DNA of 64,000 nt from Actinokineospora sp. NBRC 105648 (GCF_030269645.1 NZ_BSTR01000029.1:30695-94694), one strand, 5' to 3'; shown: positions 55,779 through 64,000, counted from the stretch's first letter. The notes: a model not told the origin generated them from the letters alone. A program made the numbers and translations.

Positions 55779-56222
55779 TCAGGCTGGGGTGGTGGCGAAC
55801 TTGGCTCGCAGTCTGTTCAGTGTCTCCGCGTCCGGTGTCTCACCGGTGCGGACCAGTTCGTCGATCAGTCGGAAGTAGTCCTCGTATCCCGCCGGTGTGA
55901 AGGTCACGATGCAGGTCGCCGAGTGCTCCGAGGTATTCCGGAAGCCGTGTGCTTCGCCGCGTGGGACGGAGACCACGCCGCCCGCTGCCACGTCGCGTGC
56001 CAGGCCCGGTGCGTCGAAGGTGATCACGCCGTTGGTGACCACGAAGTCCTCCTCGTGGCCGTGGTGCACGTGCGGTGCCGCGCCGATCGCTCCCGGTGGT
56101 AGGACCTGCTCGACCACCGCCAGTCGTCCGCCGGTGTCCGCTCCGGACAGCAGTACGCGGTAGGTGCCCGACACGGCGCTCAGGGTCTCGGTGTCGGACG
56201 GGTCCTTGATCAGCAGGCTCAC
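55779..56222 (-). CDS. Cupin-domain protein
   Basis: A 147-residue single cupin. The metal-binding motif 1 is HVHHGHEEDFVVTNG and motif 2 is VPRGEAHGFRNTSEHSA. Such proteins may bind metal and small ligands or act as quercetinase-like dioxygenases; no reaction can be assigned. The stop lies about 20 bp from the 8-bp tandem repeat. It is divergent from the HIT gene. Confidence 0.88.
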   Translation of the reverse strand: MSLLIKDPSDTETLSAVSGTYRVLLSGADTGGRLAVVEQVLPPGAIGAAPHVHHGHEEDFVVTNGVITFDAPGLARDVAAGGVVSVPRGEAHGFRNTSEHSATCIVTFTPAGYEDYFRLIDELVRTGETPDAETLNRLRAKFATTPA

Positions 56223-56299
56223 GCCCTGATCCTAGGAATCCTCGCAGGTCGGCGACCAGGGCCAATCCGAACCGGGTGGCCGCCACTAGGATCGTCGGC

Positions 56300-56869
56300 A
56301 TGGCCGCCTTCGTGCGCTCCGAGGAGCCTGAACTCGTCCCGCAGGACGGGGTCGGGATCCCCGACGCCCTCCAGCGACTCTGGACCCCGCACCGGATGGC
56401 CTACATCCGTGGGGAGGGCAAGCCGGACGGGGACGACCAGGAGGGGTGCCCCTTCTGCGGGCTGGTGGAGCTCGACGACGCCGACGCGTTGATCGTGGCG
56501 CGGGGGGAGACCGTCTACGCGGTGCTCAACCTCTACCCGTACAACCCCGGTCACCTGATGGTGGTGCCGTACCGGCACGTCGCGGACTACACCGACCTCA
56601 CCGTGGCCGAGACCGACGAGCTGGCCCGGTTCACCCAGCACGCGATGCGGGTCGCCCGGAAGGTGGCCGCGCCGCACGGGTTCAACATCGGGATGAACCA
56701 GGGCGTGGTGGCGGGCGCGGGCATCGCCGCCCACCTGCACCAGCACCTGGTGCCCCGGTGGGGCGGCGACGCCAACTTCATGCCCGTGGTGGGCCACACC
56801 AAGGTGCTTCCCCAGCTCCTCGGCGAGACCCGGGCACTGCTCGCGGGCGCCTGGGGGCACCCCGACTAG
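56300..56869 (+). CDS. HIT-family protein, AP4A phosphorylase/hydrolase type
   Basis: A 189-residue HIT protein. The catalytic motif is HLHQHLVPRW, preceded by NLYPYNPGHLMVVPYRHVAD and an N-terminal zinc-type pair CPFCGLVE. This matches Mycobacterium Rv2613c-like AP4A phosphorylases, whose gene also sits next to pgsA and the PIM genes. ATG 56300 is preferred over GTG 56276. It should act on dinucleoside polyphosphates. Confidence 0.9.
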   Translation: MAAFVRSEEPELVPQDGVGIPDALQRLWTPHRMAYIRGEGKPDGDDQEGCPFCGLVELDDADALIVARGETVYAVLNLYPYNPGHLMVVPYRHVADYTDLTVAETDELARFTQHAMRVARKVAAPHGFNIGMNQGVVAGAGIAAHLHQHLVPRWGGDANFMPVVGHTKVLPQLLGETRALLAGAWGHPD

Positions 56870-56905
56870 TGCCCGACTAGTGCCCGGCTGGTGCGCAACC
56901 AGTGC

Positions 56906-57463
56906 TCAGCCCTGGCGCAGCACGGCCTCGATCTCGACGTGGATGCCGATCTTGTCGCCGACCACCGCGATGCCGTTCTGCACGCCCTCGAAGTTGACGC
57001 CGAAGTCCCGGCGGTTGATCTCGGTGGTGCCGGAGAAGCCGACCCGGGTGCCGCCGTAGGGGTCCGGGCCGAAGCCGTTGAGCTCGAAGTGCAGCGGCAC
57101 GGTCTTGGTGACGCCCTTGAGGGTGAGCTCGCCGTCGAGGACGTAGCCGTCACCGGACTCGCGCACGCCGGTCGCGGTGTAGGTCAGCGCCGGGTAGGTC
57201 TCCACCTCGAAGAAGTCGGCCGACTTCAGGTGGCCGTCGCGCTGGGCGTTGTGGGTGTTGATCGAGTCCAGGGCGACGCTGACCTCGACGCTCGCCGCGG
57301 CCGGGTCCTCGGTGGTCACCAGGTGGCCGGTGACGTTGTCGAACCGCCCCTTGACCTTGCTGACGACCATGTGGCGCACGGTGAAACCGACCTCGGAGTG
57401 CACCGGGTCGATGTCCCAGGTGCCCGCCACGAAGCCGGGGAGCTGGGTGAGTGCGACGGTCAT
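56906..57463 (-). CDS. YceI-family lipid-binding protein
   Basis: A 185-residue YceI protein (GTWDIDPVHSEVGFTVRHMV, RDGHLKSADFFEVETYPALT, RRDFGVNFEGVQNGIAVVGD). YceI proteins form a lipocalin-like barrel that holds isoprenoids. There is no signal peptide. It is divergent from a MarR gene, with a palindrome 20 bp upstream of its start, so it is probably MarR-regulated. Confidence 0.92.
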   Translation of the reverse strand: MTVALTQLPGFVAGTWDIDPVHSEVGFTVRHMVVSKVKGRFDNVTGHLVTTEDPAAASVEVSVALDSINTHNAQRDGHLKSADFFEVETYPALTYTATGVRESGDGYVLDGELTLKGVTKTVPLHFELNGFGPDPYGGTRVGFSGTTEINRRDFGVNFEGVQNGIAVVGDKIGIHVEIEAVLRQG

Positions 57464-57482
57464 GCTGCTCTCCTCACAAGTA

Positions 57483-57545
57483 GTTGAGCGCTTGGTCATT
57501 GCGCGCTCAACAGCGAAGGTACACGCATCAGGTTGAGAGTTCAAC
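57483..57545. promoter_or_regulatory. MarR-type operator sites between yceI and marR
   Basis: GTTGAGCGC (57483-57491) and GCGCTCAAC (57503-57511) are perfect 9-bp arms. A second dyad GTTGA-GAGT-TCAAC lies at 57532-57545, 20 bp before the MarR start. TTGA-TCAA dyads suit MarR proteins. Confidence 0.65.
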
Positions 57546-57565
57546 AAAGCGGTAGACTGTCGGTC

Positions 57566-58054
57566 ATGGACGACACGCGCTGGCTCACCGAGGCCGAACA
57601 GGAGGTGTGGCGCACCTTCATCACGATGCTGGGCGCCCTGGTCGACACCCTCGACAAGCAGCTGCAACGCGACTCCGCGCTGCCCTACACCTACTACGAG
57701 ATCCTGGTCGTGCTCTCGCACGCCCCCGACCGGTCCCTGCGGATGAGTGAGCTCGCGGGTCTGCGCGGGTCCTCACGCAGCAGGCTGTCGCACGCCGTCG
57801 CCCGGTTGGAGTCGGCGGGCTGGGTCGAGCGTCGTGAGTGTCCCACGGACAAGCGCGGCTCGCTGGCGGTTCTCACCGACAAGGGGTTCGAGGTGCTGGC
57901 CGCGGCCGCCCCCGGCCACGTCACCGCCGTCCGCGAGGCGATCTTCGACCGGTTGAGCCCCGAGCAGGTGCGCGAGCTGGGCCGGATCAGCGCCACCGTG
58001 CTCGACGGCCTCGACCCCGGCCAGTGCCTCCCGGGCTCCCGCGAGCTCGGCTGA
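57566..58054 (+). CDS. MarR-family regulator
   Basis: A 162-residue MarR protein: dimerisation helix WRTFITMLGALVDTLDKQLQ, winged helix LRMSELAGLRGSSRSRLSHA, VARLESAGWVERRECPTDKR. ATG 57566 is preferred; ATG-less extension upstream has no support. It likely represses yceI and itself through the dyads between them. Confidence 0.92.
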   Translation: MDDTRWLTEAEQEVWRTFITMLGALVDTLDKQLQRDSALPYTYYEILVVLSHAPDRSLRMSELAGLRGSSRSRLSHAVARLESAGWVERRECPTDKRGSLAVLTDKGFEVLAAAAPGHVTAVREAIFDRLSPEQVRELGRISATVLDGLDPGQCLPGSRELG

Positions 58055-58218
58055 GCACCGCCCGACCAGCGGACTCCGCCCGGTTCACTGTGGTGCGACC
58101 AGGGCGGGTGCGGCCGGTGCGGACCGCGGGCCGGGGTGCTGGCGCCAGGACCGGCGTGGGCAGCGGTTACGCTGCCCGGGCCAGGTCGTCCCGCCCGTTA
58201 GGTGCGTTCCACAGCCCC

Positions 58219-58827
58219 ATGCTGAACATCTTCGCCCGTGCCTCCGTCTCGCGCGTCACCGACCCGATCGGGGCGTGGCTGGTCCGCTTGCGCCTCACCC
58301 CCAACGCCATCACCGTGTTCGGCACGGCGGGCGCTGTCGCGGGCGCGCTGTGGCTCTTCCCCACCGGTCACCTGCTCGCGGGCACCTTCGTGGTGTGGGG
58401 TTTCGCCATGTTCGACCTGCTCGACGGCGCCATGGCCCGCGCACTCGGCGGTGGCACGCGCTACGGCGCGGTCCTCGACGCCACCTGCGACCGGATCGCC
58501 GACGGCGCCCTGTTCTGCGGCATCACCTGGTACCTGTTCGACACCGCCGACCGCGGCACCGTCGTGGCGGCGCTCATCTGCCTGGTGCTCGCCCAGGTGA
58601 TCTCCTACGTCAAGGCCCGCGCCGAGGCCTCCGGGCTCGACGCGGACGGCGGCCTGGTCGAGCGCGCCGAGCGGCTGATCATCACCCTGGTCGGCTCGGG
58701 CCTGACCGGCCTCGGGGTGACCTCCGCGCTCACCGTGGCGCTGTGGCTGCTGGCCGTCGGGTCTGTGATCACCGTCTTCCAGCGCCTGCTCGCGGTGCGC
58801 CGCTCGGCGCTGCGGGAGTTATCGTGA
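58219..58827 (+). CDS. pgsA: CDP-alcohol phosphatidyltransferase, phosphatidylinositol-phosphate synthase
   Basis: A 202-residue membrane enzyme with the complete CDP-alcohol phosphotransferase motif, DLLDGAMAR, then GGGTRYGAVLDATCDR (D2DG2AR8G3D3D). In actinobacteria it joins CDP-diacylglycerol to inositol-1-phosphate, giving phosphatidylinositol phosphate for PIM synthesis. The acyltransferase and PimA genes overlap directly downstream, fixing the assignment. ATG 58219 begins NIFARASVSRVTDPIGAWLV. Confidence 0.92.
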   Translation: MLNIFARASVSRVTDPIGAWLVRLRLTPNAITVFGTAGAVAGALWLFPTGHLLAGTFVVWGFAMFDLLDGAMARALGGGTRYGAVLDATCDRIADGALFCGITWYLFDTADRGTVVAALICLVLAQVISYVKARAEASGLDADGGLVERAERLIITLVGSGLTGLGVTSALTVALWLLAVGSVITVFQRLLAVRRSALRELS

Positions 58828-59756
58828 ACTGGGGCGACCGCGTGGCCGCGACCGGCTACGGGCTGGGCTGGCAACTCGTGCGCGCCCTCCCGCACGGTGT
58901 CGGGCGCACCCTCTTCCGCGCGGGCGCCGACCTCGCCGCGCGGCGCGAGGGCGACGGCGTCCAGCAGTTGCGCACCAACCTCGCCCGGGTGGTCCCGCAA
59001 GCGGGCCCCGCGGAGTTGGACGACCTCGTGCGCCAAGCCATGCGCTCTTACGCCAGGTACTGGCTAGAGGCGTTCCGACTGCCCTCTATGGACGCCAAAG
59101 CCGTCTACGCCGAGATCGACGCGACGATGACCGGCAAGGAGTACATCAGCGCCGCCCTCGCCGAGGGCAACGGCGTCGTGCTCGCCCTCCCACACACCGG
59201 CAACTACGACGCCGCGGGTGTGTGGCTGGTCGGCGAACACGGTCGGTTCACCACCGTCGCCGAACGGCTGAAGCCCGAGTCGGTGTACGAGAAGTTCGTT
59301 GCCTACCGCGAGTCACTGGGCTTCGAGATCCTGCCCGCCACCGGCGGCAAGAACCCGGCCGTGGTGCTGGCCGAGCGGCTGCGCGGCAACGGCCTGGTCT
59401 GCCTGCTCGCCGACCGCGACCTCACCCCGGCGGGCATCCCGGTCACCTTCTTCGGCGAGCGCACCCGGATGCCCGCGGGCCCGGCCTACCTCGCCGCCCG
59501 CACCGGCGCGGCGCTGCTGCCCGCCGGGCTGTGGTTCACCGACGACGGCTGGGGCCTGCGGATCCACCCGCCGGTCAAGGTCGACGGGGTGCGCGGGATC
59601 GCGGTGGCCACCCAGGCGCTGGCCGACGTGCTCGCCGCGGACATCGCCACCCACCCGGCCGACTGGCACATGCTGCAGAAGTTGTGGATCTCGGACCTGT
59701 CGGCCGAGCGCCAGGCTGCGCTGGCCTCCAGGGAGGAACCCCGGAGGCGGCGGTGA
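58824..59756 (+). CDS. patA: Phosphatidylinositol mannoside acyltransferase
   Basis: A 310-residue member of the lauroyl/myristoyl acyltransferase family. The catalytic His-x4-Asp-type site is seen in VVLALPHTGNYDAAGVWLVG, with later LLADRDLTPAGIPVTFFGER. In mycobacteria PatA (Rv2611c) acylates the mannose of PIM1 or PIM2. GTG 58824 overlaps the pgsA stop and its stop overlaps pimA; the gene order equals that of Mycobacterium. Confidence 0.92.
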   Translation: MNWGDRVAATGYGLGWQLVRALPHGVGRTLFRAGADLAARREGDGVQQLRTNLARVVPQAGPAELDDLVRQAMRSYARYWLEAFRLPSMDAKAVYAEIDATMTGKEYISAALAEGNGVVLALPHTGNYDAAGVWLVGEHGRFTTVAERLKPESVYEKFVAYRESLGFEILPATGGKNPAVVLAERLRGNGLVCLLADRDLTPAGIPVTFFGERTRMPAGPAYLAARTGAALLPAGLWFTDDGWGLRIHPPVKVDGVRGIAVATQALADVLAADIATHPADWHMLQKLWISDLSAERQAALASREEPRRRR

Positions 59757-60883
59757 GGGTCGGCGTCGTCTGCCCGTACTCCCTCGACGTCCCGGGCGGG
59801 GTGCAGGCGCACGTGCTCGACCTGGCCCGGGCGCTGCGCGGCCTGGGCCACGACGTCGAGGTGCTCGCCCCGGCCGACGAGGACACCCCGCTGCCGGACT
59901 ACGTCCACCCCGCCGGGCGCGCGCTGGGCATCCCGTACAACGGCTCGGTGGCCCGGCTCTCGTTCGGCCCGGTCTCCTACACCCGGGTGCGCCGGTGGAT
60001 CCGCGAGCACGACTTCGACGTGCTGCACCTGCACGAACCCACCGCGCCGAGCCTGTCCATGCTGGCGCTGATGATCGCCGACGGGCCGATCGTGGCCACC
60101 TTCCACACCTCCACGCCGCGCTCGCGCACGCTGAGCGCGTTCCAGCTCGTGCTCCAGCCGTTCCTGGAGAAGGTGACCGCGCGGATCGCGGTGTCCGCGC
60201 TGGCCAGGCGCGTCCAGGTGGAACACCTGGGCGGCGACGCGGTCGAGATCCCCAACGGTGTCGACGTCGGGCTGTTCCGCGACGCGACACCGCTGGACGG
60301 CTACCCGCGCCCGGGCGGGACGGTGGGGTTCGTCGGCCGCTACGACGAACCGCGCAAGGGCATGCCGATCCTGCTGGGCGCCCTGCGGCGGCTCGCCGAC
60401 GAGCTGCCCGACCTGCGGTTGCTCGTGGTCGGCCGCGGCGACGAGACCGACCTGCGCCGCGCGGCGGGACCGGCGCTGGCCGAACGCATCGATCTCCTCG
60501 GCCAGGCCGACGACGCGGAGAAGGCCCGCATGCTCAGCAGCGTCGACGCCTACTGCGCCCCCAACCTCGGCGGCGAGAGCTTCGGGATCATCCTCACCGA
60601 GGCGATGGCGGCGGGCGCCGCCGTGGTCGCCAGCGACCTCGACGCCTTCCGCCGAGTCCTCGACGACGGCCGCGCGGGCGTGCTCACCCCGGTCGGCGAC
60701 CCCGACGGCCTGGCCGACGGCCTCCGCACCGTCCTCACCGACCCGTCACGGCGCGCGACCTTGATCGCCGAAGGTGAGCGCCGAGTAGCCACTTTCGACT
60801 GGTCCGTGGTGGCGACCCAGGTACTCCGCGTCTACGAACAGGCGATGGCGGCCAACCCACGCGGCGTGAGCGAGGTCCCGTGA
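59753..60883 (+). CDS. pimA: Phosphatidylinositol alpha-mannosyltransferase
   Basis: A 376-residue GT4 glycosyltransferase, MRVGVVCPYSLDVPGGVQAH at the start, VLHLHEPTAPSLS, TVGFVGRYDEPRKGMPILLG and the nucleotide-sugar motif NLGGESFGIILTEAMAAGAA with EX7E. PimA transfers mannose from GDP-mannose to phosphatidylinositol. GTG 59753 overlaps patA by 4 nt, and its stop overlaps the Nudix start. Confidence 0.95.
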   Translation: MRVGVVCPYSLDVPGGVQAHVLDLARALRGLGHDVEVLAPADEDTPLPDYVHPAGRALGIPYNGSVARLSFGPVSYTRVRRWIREHDFDVLHLHEPTAPSLSMLALMIADGPIVATFHTSTPRSRTLSAFQLVLQPFLEKVTARIAVSALARRVQVEHLGGDAVEIPNGVDVGLFRDATPLDGYPRPGGTVGFVGRYDEPRKGMPILLGALRRLADELPDLRLLVVGRGDETDLRRAAGPALAERIDLLGQADDAEKARMLSSVDAYCAPNLGGESFGIILTEAMAAGAAVVASDLDAFRRVLDDGRAGVLTPVGDPDGLADGLRTVLTDPSRRATLIAEGERRVATFDWSVVATQVLRVYEQAMAANPRGVSEVP

Positions 60884-61848
60884 CCATGTGGATCGTGGTG
60901 GTGGCGTTCGGGCTCCTGGTACTGGTCGGCACCTGGCTCGTCAGCGTTGCCAACCGCCTGGACCGCCTGCACGTCCGCACCGACGCCGCCTGGGCCGCCC
61001 TCGACGCGGCCCTGGCCAGGCGCGCCGTCGTGGCCCGCACGGTCGCGGGCGTGATCGACCCCGACCCGGGCGACCGCCTGCGCGTCCTGGCCGAACGCGC
61101 CGAACACGCCGCCCGACCCGACCGCGAGACCGCCGAGAACGCCCTGACCCGCGAACTGTCCGCAGTGGACAGACGAGGGATCGCACTGGCCCTGGTCACC
61201 GAACTCGTCGACGCCGAACAGCGAGTGGTCATCGCCCGCCGCGTCCACGGCGACGCAGTCCGCGACACCCTGGCCCTACGCCGCCGCCGCGCCGTCCGCT
61301 GGCTCAAACTGGCAGGCACCGCGCCGCGACCGGAGTACCTCGAGATCGCCGAACCCGACCTGTCCGAGGAATCCCCACGCCCCCGGCCCTCGGCCAGGGT
61401 GGTCCTCCTGGACAGCGAAGACCGAGTACTCCTCTTCCGCGGCCACGACCCCGCCCGCTCCGACGAGAGCTTCTGGTTCACCGCGGGCGGCGGCGTCGAA
61501 CCGGGCGAGGACCTGCGCACAGCCGCCTCCCGCGAACTCCGGGAAGAAACAGGAATCGACCTCCCCGCCACAGACCTCGTAGGCCCGATCTGGCGCAGAC
61601 GCGTCGTCTTCAGCTTCGCAAACCGCAGCTACGACGGCGAAGAATGGTTCTTCCTGGCCCACCTACCACAGGGATCCACGGTGGACACGGCAGGATTCAC
61701 CGACCTGGAACGCGAGACAATCGCAGAACACCGCTGGTGGACAGCCAAAGAACTGCAAGAAACAAAGGAAACAATCTACCCGGTGCAATTGGCCGACCTA
61801 ATGGCCAACACATCCACCTGGGACGGCATCCTCCGCCCGGTCCGCTGA
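60880..61848 (+). CDS. Membrane-anchored Nudix hydrolase
   Basis: A 322-residue protein. One N-terminal membrane helix (MWIVVVAFGLLVLVGTWLV) is followed by a helical LemA-like region to about residue 150, then a Nudix domain near 170-310 with the full box GGGVEPGEDLRTAASRELRE then ETGIDL. It closes the PIM operon (4-nt overlap with pimA), as an orthologue does in Mycobacterium. The substrate is unknown; a nucleotide-sugar by-product is an inference. Confidence 0.85.
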   Translation: MTMWIVVVAFGLLVLVGTWLVSVANRLDRLHVRTDAAWAALDAALARRAVVARTVAGVIDPDPGDRLRVLAERAEHAARPDRETAENALTRELSAVDRRGIALALVTELVDAEQRVVIARRVHGDAVRDTLALRRRRAVRWLKLAGTAPRPEYLEIAEPDLSEESPRPRPSARVVLLDSEDRVLLFRGHDPARSDESFWFTAGGGVEPGEDLRTAASRELREETGIDLPATDLVGPIWRRRVVFSFANRSYDGEEWFFLAHLPQGSTVDTAGFTDLERETIAEHRWWTAKELQETKETIYPVQLADLMANTSTWDGILRPVR

Positions 61849-62421
61849 CAGCACGCACCACGAAGCGCTCCCAACAAACCGCAACCGCCCGCCCTGCCTT
61901 GACGCGCCCCACCCCCAGCCAACGTGCTTCCCCAGCCCAACCAGCTCGACCCAGCCCAGCCCAGCTCGCCCGGCCCACCCCCCTCTCAACCGCAGCTGAT
62001 AGGCCGACCACGCTGGTTCATGACAAGATCCCGACCCCGCTGGTTCCGCAGCGGCAGGCCGACCCCGCTGGTTCCGCCGGCCCCGCTACGGATGCTCGAT
62101 CTAGTGGACTCGCTTCGTGTGGGGGGAGAGCACCGCTAAACTTGCCGGTGGTGGGGAATGCCCTTCACCCGCCCTTTTTTCACCACCGCGGTGCTCTAGG
62201 GGCCCCACACGAAGTGAGTTCACTAGATCGAGCCCCGCTCGAAACCCGGGCAACGAAGACGGCAACCCCCGACGCACGTCCTCGAGCCCACGCTCGCAAC
62301 TCGCGCAACGAAGACGGCAGCGCTCAAACGAGCCCTAGATCCAGCCCCCGCCCTCGGCCACCAAAGCCGGCAGCAAGAGCACCAGCACGACATTGTCGTA
62401 CCCCGATGAGACCATCAGACC
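61849..62421. other. Intergenic region holding palindromic copy 4
   Basis: The 573 bp between the Nudix and DinB genes are C-rich and non-coding in look. GCTGGTTCCGC-type direct repeats (62036-62075) lead into the 138-bp element at 62095-62232; CGGGCAACGAAGACGGCAAC follows it. No gene is supported. Confidence 0.55.
62095..62232. repeat. 138-bp palindromic element, copy 4
   Basis: Ends CTCGATCTAGTGGACTCGCT and AGTTCACTAGATCGAG; inner arms AGAGCACCGC and GCGGTGCTCT; core TAAACTTGCCGGTGGTGGGG. It is preceded by CCCCGCTACGGATG as in copy 1 and, reversed, in copy 3, so the family extends a little beyond the hairpin. Confidence 0.85.
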
Positions 62422-62901
62422 ATGACCGACCGCCCGACTCCGCCGCTCAACGCCGACGAGCGGACCACTCTCGTGGGTTGGCTCGACTTCTACCGGGCCA
62501 CCCTCGTCCTCAAGTGCCAGGGTCTCACCGACGAGCAGCTGCGCACGCCGGCGGCCCCGCCGTCCAGCCTCACGCTGCTCGGCCTGGTCCAGCACCTCAC
62601 CCACGTCGAGCGGACCTGGTTCACCGGTGTGCTCACCGAGGACCAGGACCCCGACGGCCACGACGGTGGGTTCGAGGTCGCCGAGGACGCCTCCTGGGAG
62701 ATCGCGCATGCCCGTTGGCAGGCCGAAGTCGCTGTGTCCCGGGCCAACGCCGCCGATCGGGCGCTCGACCAGACCAGTCCGTTCATGGGTGCCGAGGTCA
62801 CGCTGCGCTGGGTGTACGCGCACATGATCGGTGAGTACGCCCGGCACAACGGCCATGCCGACCTGTTGCGCGAGCGGCTCGACGGGGCCACCGGTGTGTG
62901 A
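62422..62901 (+). CDS. DinB-like (DUF664) protein
   Basis: A 159-residue four-helix DinB/DUF664 protein: TTLVGWLDFYRATLVLKCQG, LTLLGLVQHLTHVERTWFTG with its metal His, and HMIGEYARHNGHADLLRERL with the further His residues. The family includes mycothiol- or bacillithiol-linked transferases. It overlaps the GNAT gene by 1-4 nt. Confidence 0.9.
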   Translation: MTDRPTPPLNADERTTLVGWLDFYRATLVLKCQGLTDEQLRTPAAPPSSLTLLGLVQHLTHVERTWFTGVLTEDQDPDGHDGGFEVAEDASWEIAHARWQAEVAVSRANAADRALDQTSPFMGAEVTLRWVYAHMIGEYARHNGHADLLRERLDGATGV

Positions 62902-63452
62902 TGGCCGAGTCCTTCCCACCCTGGCCCAGCCCGCCGCCCGCGTCCGGGTCGATCGTCTTGCGCGCCTTCACCGACGACGACGTCCACCTCGCCCTCGCCC
63001 TCGGTGCGGACCCGTACGTCCCGCACATCGGCACCCTGCCCGCCCACCCGACCCGGGAACAGGCCGCGGACTGGGTGCGCAGGCAGCGGGAGCGCTACAC
63101 CGAGAGGACCGGTCTGTCGTTCGCGGTGGCTGACGCCGCGACCGATCGGGCCGTCGGGACAGCCGGGCTATCGCTGCGGACCATGGCCACCGGCCGGGCG
63201 AACGCGGGCTACGCGGTCCCCCTCGCCCATCGTGGGCGTGGTGTCGCGAGCAGCGCGTTGCGGGCGTTGACGGCGTTCGCGTGGACCATCCCCGAACTGC
63301 ACCGGCTGGAGCTGAACATCGAACCGTGGAACCACGGGTCCGTCCGGGTCGCGGAGAGCGCGGGGTACGAGCGCGAGGGCCTGCTGCGCAGCTACCAGGA
63401 GATCAACGGCGTGCGCCGGGACATGCTGCTCTATGCGACGATTCGACCGTGA
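62901..63452 (+). CDS. GNAT acetyltransferase, RimJ/RimL type
   Basis: A 183-residue GNAT protein with SIVLRAFTDDDVHLALALGA at the start, the acetyl-CoA loop LAHRGRGVASSALRALTAFA and the C-terminal RLELNIEPWNHGSVRVAESA, then GYEREGLLRSY. RimJ/RimL relatives acetylate protein N termini or small molecules. ATG 62901 overlaps the DinB stop (GTG 62898 also in frame). Confidence 0.88.
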   Translation: MAESFPPWPSPPPASGSIVLRAFTDDDVHLALALGADPYVPHIGTLPAHPTREQAADWVRRQRERYTERTGLSFAVADAATDRAVGTAGLSLRTMATGRANAGYAVPLAHRGRGVASSALRALTAFAWTIPELHRLELNIEPWNHGSVRVAESAGYEREGLLRSYQEINGVRRDMLLYATIRP

Positions 63453-63468
63453 CACCCTGGGGGCGACA

Positions 63469-63849
63469 GTGACTGTGGACAGTGACGACTTCTTACGCAT
63501 GGTGGCCGCGCTGCCGGACACCCAGCGCGCGGACGGCGGCCAGTACAGCTCCTTCTCGGTGCGCGGCAAGCGCTTCGGCTACTACTGGCCGCGCACGCAG
63601 ACCGTCGGGCTGAAGCAGACCCTGTCCGAGCAGCGGGCCTTGGTCGCCGAGCGCCCGGACGTCTTCGAGGAGCAGTTCACCGCGGGCGGCTTCGGCTGGG
63701 TGGTGGTCTACCTGGAGGGCGTCGACACCCAGGAGCTCTCCGAACTGGTCTTCGAGGCCTGGCGCCTCTCCGCCCCCGACGACCTCGTCGCCCAGACCCC
63801 CGACCCGGCCGACCAGCCCCGCCGGAAACGCGGCCGAGCGCGGTCGTGA
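63469..63849 (+). CDS. MmcQ/YjbR-family protein
   Basis: A 126-residue protein of the MmcQ/YjbR fold: DDFLRMVAALPDTQ, FSVRGKRFGYYWPR, KQTLSEQRALVAERPDVFEE and the conserved GGFGWVVVYLEGVD. Members may bind DNA but function is open. GTG 63469 lies 17 bp after the GNAT stop, so the three genes form one unit. Confidence 0.82.
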   Translation: MTVDSDDFLRMVAALPDTQRADGGQYSSFSVRGKRFGYYWPRTQTVGLKQTLSEQRALVAERPDVFEEQFTAGGFGWVVVYLEGVDTQELSELVFEAWRLSAPDDLVAQTPDPADQPRRKRGRARS

Positions 63850-63873
63850 CCGGGTCCGTCGGGTGCCGGGCGA

Positions 63874-64000
63874 CTAGGGCCTGTATCGAAGTCATCTCGG
63901 GCTGTTTGAGCTGGAGTTGGTGCTGTTGGGCGTGTCGGTGGTCGACATGGGTGAGGTCTCCGGTAGTTGGTTCGTCGACCAAGAAGAACCTGAGCACCAC
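63874..64000 (+). mobile_element. Left end of an IS5-family element, cut by the window end
   Basis: CTAG at 63874 is followed by GGGCCTGTATCGAAGTCATC, close to the end GGGCCCGTGTCGAAGTC at 22428. Farther in, a segment encodes VVDMGEVSGSWFVDQEEPEH, nearly the same as in the remnant at 22.8 kb (minus strand). The transposase lies beyond the window. Confidence 0.6.

Noticed and set aside
55621..55900. Gly/Arg-rich ORFs through the 8-bp repeats
   Set aside because: Repeat unit is not a multiple of three and the frames run antisense into the cupin gene.

Overview
The window is high-GC actinomycete DNA. GTG starts, ATGA stop/start overlaps, a phosphatidylinositol-mannoside operon, an XRE/DUF397 pair, a SARP/AfsR regulator and several biosynthetic islands suggest a filamentous member of the Pseudonocardiaceae (Actinokineospora, Saccharothrix or Lentzea type). 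That placement is inferred from gene content only. No rRNA, tRNA or CRISPR array was recognised.

Layout. 1-8.5 kb: 3' part of a nonribosomal peptide locus (NRPS A-T-C-A-T-TE, MbtH, Fe/2OG oxygenase, diaminobutyrate aminotransferase, amine N-hydroxylase), probably a siderophore or N-hydroxylated peptide pathway, cut by the window start. 8.6-13.6 kb: GNAT, S4 protein and an arsenic cluster (ArsR-phosphatase fusion, aquaporin, arsenate reductase), then a GNAT pseudogene and a small secreted protein with two Cys modules. 14.1-22.1 kb: a compact, tightly coupled cluster (methyltransferase, GHMP kinase, PLP synthase, argininosuccinate-lyase-like enzyme, ATP-grasp ligase, AlaX-like hydrolase, FAD/NAD(P) protein) that looks like an undescribed small-molecule pathway built on 2,3-diaminobutyrate or 2,3-diaminopropionate. 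22.2-27.2 kb: small secreted peptide abutting an IS5-type remnant, AzlCD exporter, lipoprotein, APC permease, DUF1684 protein.

27.6-28.9 kb: a toxin-antitoxin-chaperone (TAC) module, HigB-like, HigA-like, SecB-like, with a candidate operator. 28.9-38 kb: flavin monooxygenase and its probable SARP regulator, a membrane NACHT NTPase, small coupled ORFs, XRE/DUF397. 37.8-46.6 kb: broken STAS gene, STAS-HATPase protein, CheB/CheR signalling pair, TetR-controlled azoreductase/SMR genes, AraC/NmrA pair. 46.8-50.4 kb: a lanthipeptide locus with a class IV-type synthetase, an unusually short precursor gene and a nitroreductase. 50.4-63.8 kb: mostly housekeeping: secreted LVIVD protein, DUF305, thrS, HIT protein, YceI/MarR, then the pgsA-patA-pimA-Nudix operon and three small genes. 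The last 127 bases start another IS5-type element.

A 138-bp palindromic element occurs four times (37.6, 55.2, 55.45 inverted, 62.1 kb), always just downstream of genes; two copies form a giant inverted repeat behind thrS. The strongest leads are the diamino-acid cluster, the lanthipeptide locus, the TAC module and this repeat family.
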